Part shown: positions 62,962-64,000 of the stretch, one piece after another | Layout of the letters: each line of letters begins with the position of its first letter | Numbering within the stretch: the first letter of the stretch is position 1 | Assembly: GCF_021462825.1 (NCBI RefSeq) | Contig: NZ_JAKEEB010000009.1 | Location: 124,001 to 188,000 of the forward strand | Reading direction: 5' to 3' | Origin: Streptomyces glomeratus | GTDB lineage: Bacteria > Actinomycetota > Actinomycetes > Streptomycetales > Streptomycetaceae | DNA: 64,000 nucleotides | Position numbers and translations under genes: made by a program | Notes under the pieces: generated by a model | Told to the model about the DNA's origin: nothing | Seen by the model: only the letters and a program-made list of their open reading frames with translations | Databases searched by the model: none

Positions 62962-64000
62962 GTGACCCCAGCACAGACCGAGGTGTCGCAGCGGCGCGAC
63001 ACGTCCCAGGACCCCCAGGACCGCACCCCGGTCATCTCCGTGCGCCGGCTGTGGAAGGTGTTCGGGCCGAAGGCCGATCAGGTACCGGACTCAGAGGAAC
63101 TGTGCGGACTCACCCGCCGGGAGCTCATGGACCGCACCGGGTGCACCGCCGCCGTGCGCGACGTGAACTTCGATGTGTCACCCGGTGAGGTCTTCGTCGT
63201 CATGGGTCTGTCCGGCTCCGGCAAGTCCACCCTGGTGCGATGCCTGACCCGGCTGATCGAACCCACCGCGGGCGAGGTCGTCTTCGAGGGCGAGGACATC
63301 CGGGGCGCCGACCCCAAGCGGCTGCGCGAACTGCGGCGCAGCAAGTTCTCCATGGTCTTTCAGCACTTCGGGCTGCTGCCGCACCGCAGGGTCGTCGACA
63401 ACGTGGCGTTCGGCCTGGAGATCCGTGGCATGGGCAGGACCCAGCGCACCAAGAGGGCCCTGGAGGTCGTCGAACTGGTGGGTCTCGCCGGATACGAGAA
63501 CTCCTACCCGGACCAGCTCTCCGGCGGCATGCAGCAGCGCGTCGGTCTCGCCCGCGCCCTCGCCGGCGACCCGGACGTCCTCTTCTTCGACGAGCCGTTC
63601 TCCGCGCTCGATCCGCTGATCCGCCGGGACATGCAGAGCGAGGTCATCCGCCTGCACCACGAGGTGGGCAAGACCATGGTCTTCATCACCCACGACCTCT
63701 CCGAGGCGCTGAAGCTGGGCGACCGCATCCTGATCATGCGCGACGGCAAGATGGTCCAGTGCGGCACCGGCGACGAACTCGTGGGCGCCCCCGCCGACGA
63801 CTACGTACGGGACTTCGTCAAGGATGTGCCGCGCGGCGACGTACTGACCCTGCGCTGGATCATGCGCCCCGCGCAGCCGGACGATGCCCTCGACGGCCCC
63901 GAGCTCGGCCCGGACGTCGTGGTGCGCGAGGCCACCCGTGCGGTGCTCGCCGCCGAGAAGCCGGTGAAGGTCGTCGAGGACGGGAAGCTGCTCGGCATCG
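62962..64000 (+). CDS. Glycine betaine/proline ABC transporter ATP-binding subunit, 3' end outside window
   Basis: About 346 codons visible. OpuAA/ProV-type ATPase: Walker [22 protein letters not shown]-loop [20 protein letters not shown], signature [20 protein letters not shown], Walker [14 protein letters not shown] and switch His [13 protein letters not shown]. After about residue 280 comes the CBS-like regulatory extension usual in this group, running off the window. GTG 62962. Permease and binding protein genes are expected just beyond the window. It feeds choline or betaine into the adjacent pathway. Confidence 0.93.
   Translation, partial: MTPAQTEVSQRRDTSQDPQDRTPVISVRRLWKVFGPKADQVPDSEELCGLTRRELMDRTGCTAAVRDVNFDVSPGEVFVVMGLSGSGKSTLVRCLTRLIEPTAGEVVFEGEDIRGADPKRLRELRRSKFSMVFQHFGLLPHRRVVDNVAFGLEIRGMGRTQRTKRALEVVELVGLAGYENSYPDQLSGGMQQRVGLARALAGDPDVLFFDEPFSALDPLIRRDMQSEVIRLHHEVGKTMVFITHDLSEALKLGDRILIMRDGKMVQCGTGDELVGAPADDYVRDFVKDVPRGDVLTLRWIMRPAQPDDALDGPELGPDVVVREATRAVLAAEKPVKVVEDGKLLGI

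Noticed and set aside
1..64000. CRISPR arrays, rRNA or tRNA genes
   Set aside because: No regularly spaced identical repeats with unique spacers and no recognisable rRNA or tRNA sequence were found by eye; small RNAs cannot be excluded.

Overview
The window is chromosomal DNA of a Streptomyces (or very close actinomycete). It has very high GC with GC-rich third codon positions, frequent GTG and a few TTG starts, tight ATGA/GTGA stop-start overlaps, mycothiol-dependent formaldehyde oxidation, and many protein families typical of that genus. No rRNA, tRNA, CRISPR array or intact insertion sequence was recognised. All calls come from reading translated frames by eye; no database was searched.

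Layout. 1-9.1 kb: nicotinate phosphoribosyltransferase (cut by the window edge), a broken acetyltransferase remnant, then a stress/dormancy-like set (CBS-BON protein, HTH-flavin-barrel fusion, GH65, Vms1-type release-factor-like protein, GH15). 9.2-12 kb: an amino-sugar catabolic unit (DeoR regulator, SIS isomerase, class II aldolase). 12-23.7 kb: housekeeping and redox genes (RlmG-like methyltransferase, AlkB, ROK, MarR, azoreductase/nitroreductase/NAD-binding cluster with a decayed nitroreductase copy, an anti-sigma-type ATPase, a Cds1-like cysteine desulfhydrase, SRPBCC, a second DeoR). 23.9-44.3 kb: a frameshifted membrane hydrolase, a beta-helix/AAA+ fusion, Rv1733c-like, MOSC, TerD, HpnB-like glycosyltransferase, racemase, O-antigen-ligase-like protein, Lnt, Nudix, a hydroxybutyrate-dehydrogenase-like SDR with a GAF/PucR regulator and an MHS transporter, and a secreted DUF4232 protein.

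44.3-52 kb is an accessory island: two gene remnants facing each other, then an intact two-gene operon of a TIR/NB-ARC/TPR/TIR protein (FxsT-like) and a TIR-like/TIR protein (FxsC-like). Both end in what looks like the same small helical domain. An internally deleted nSTAND-WD40 gene follows. This is the best candidate for an undescribed conflict or signalling system.

52-64 kb is a coherent choline/glycine-betaine catabolic locus: choline dehydrogenase, betaine aldehyde dehydrogenase, a Rieske oxygenase with its ferredoxin and reductase (betaine demethylation, releasing formaldehyde), mycothiol-dependent formaldehyde oxidation with a metallo-hydrolase, two folate one-carbon enzymes, an IclR regulator, and the start of a betaine/proline-type ABC importer. 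A 17-bp spaced dyad, NNTG-N9-CAAC, recurs in four promoter regions of this locus and is probably the IclR operator.
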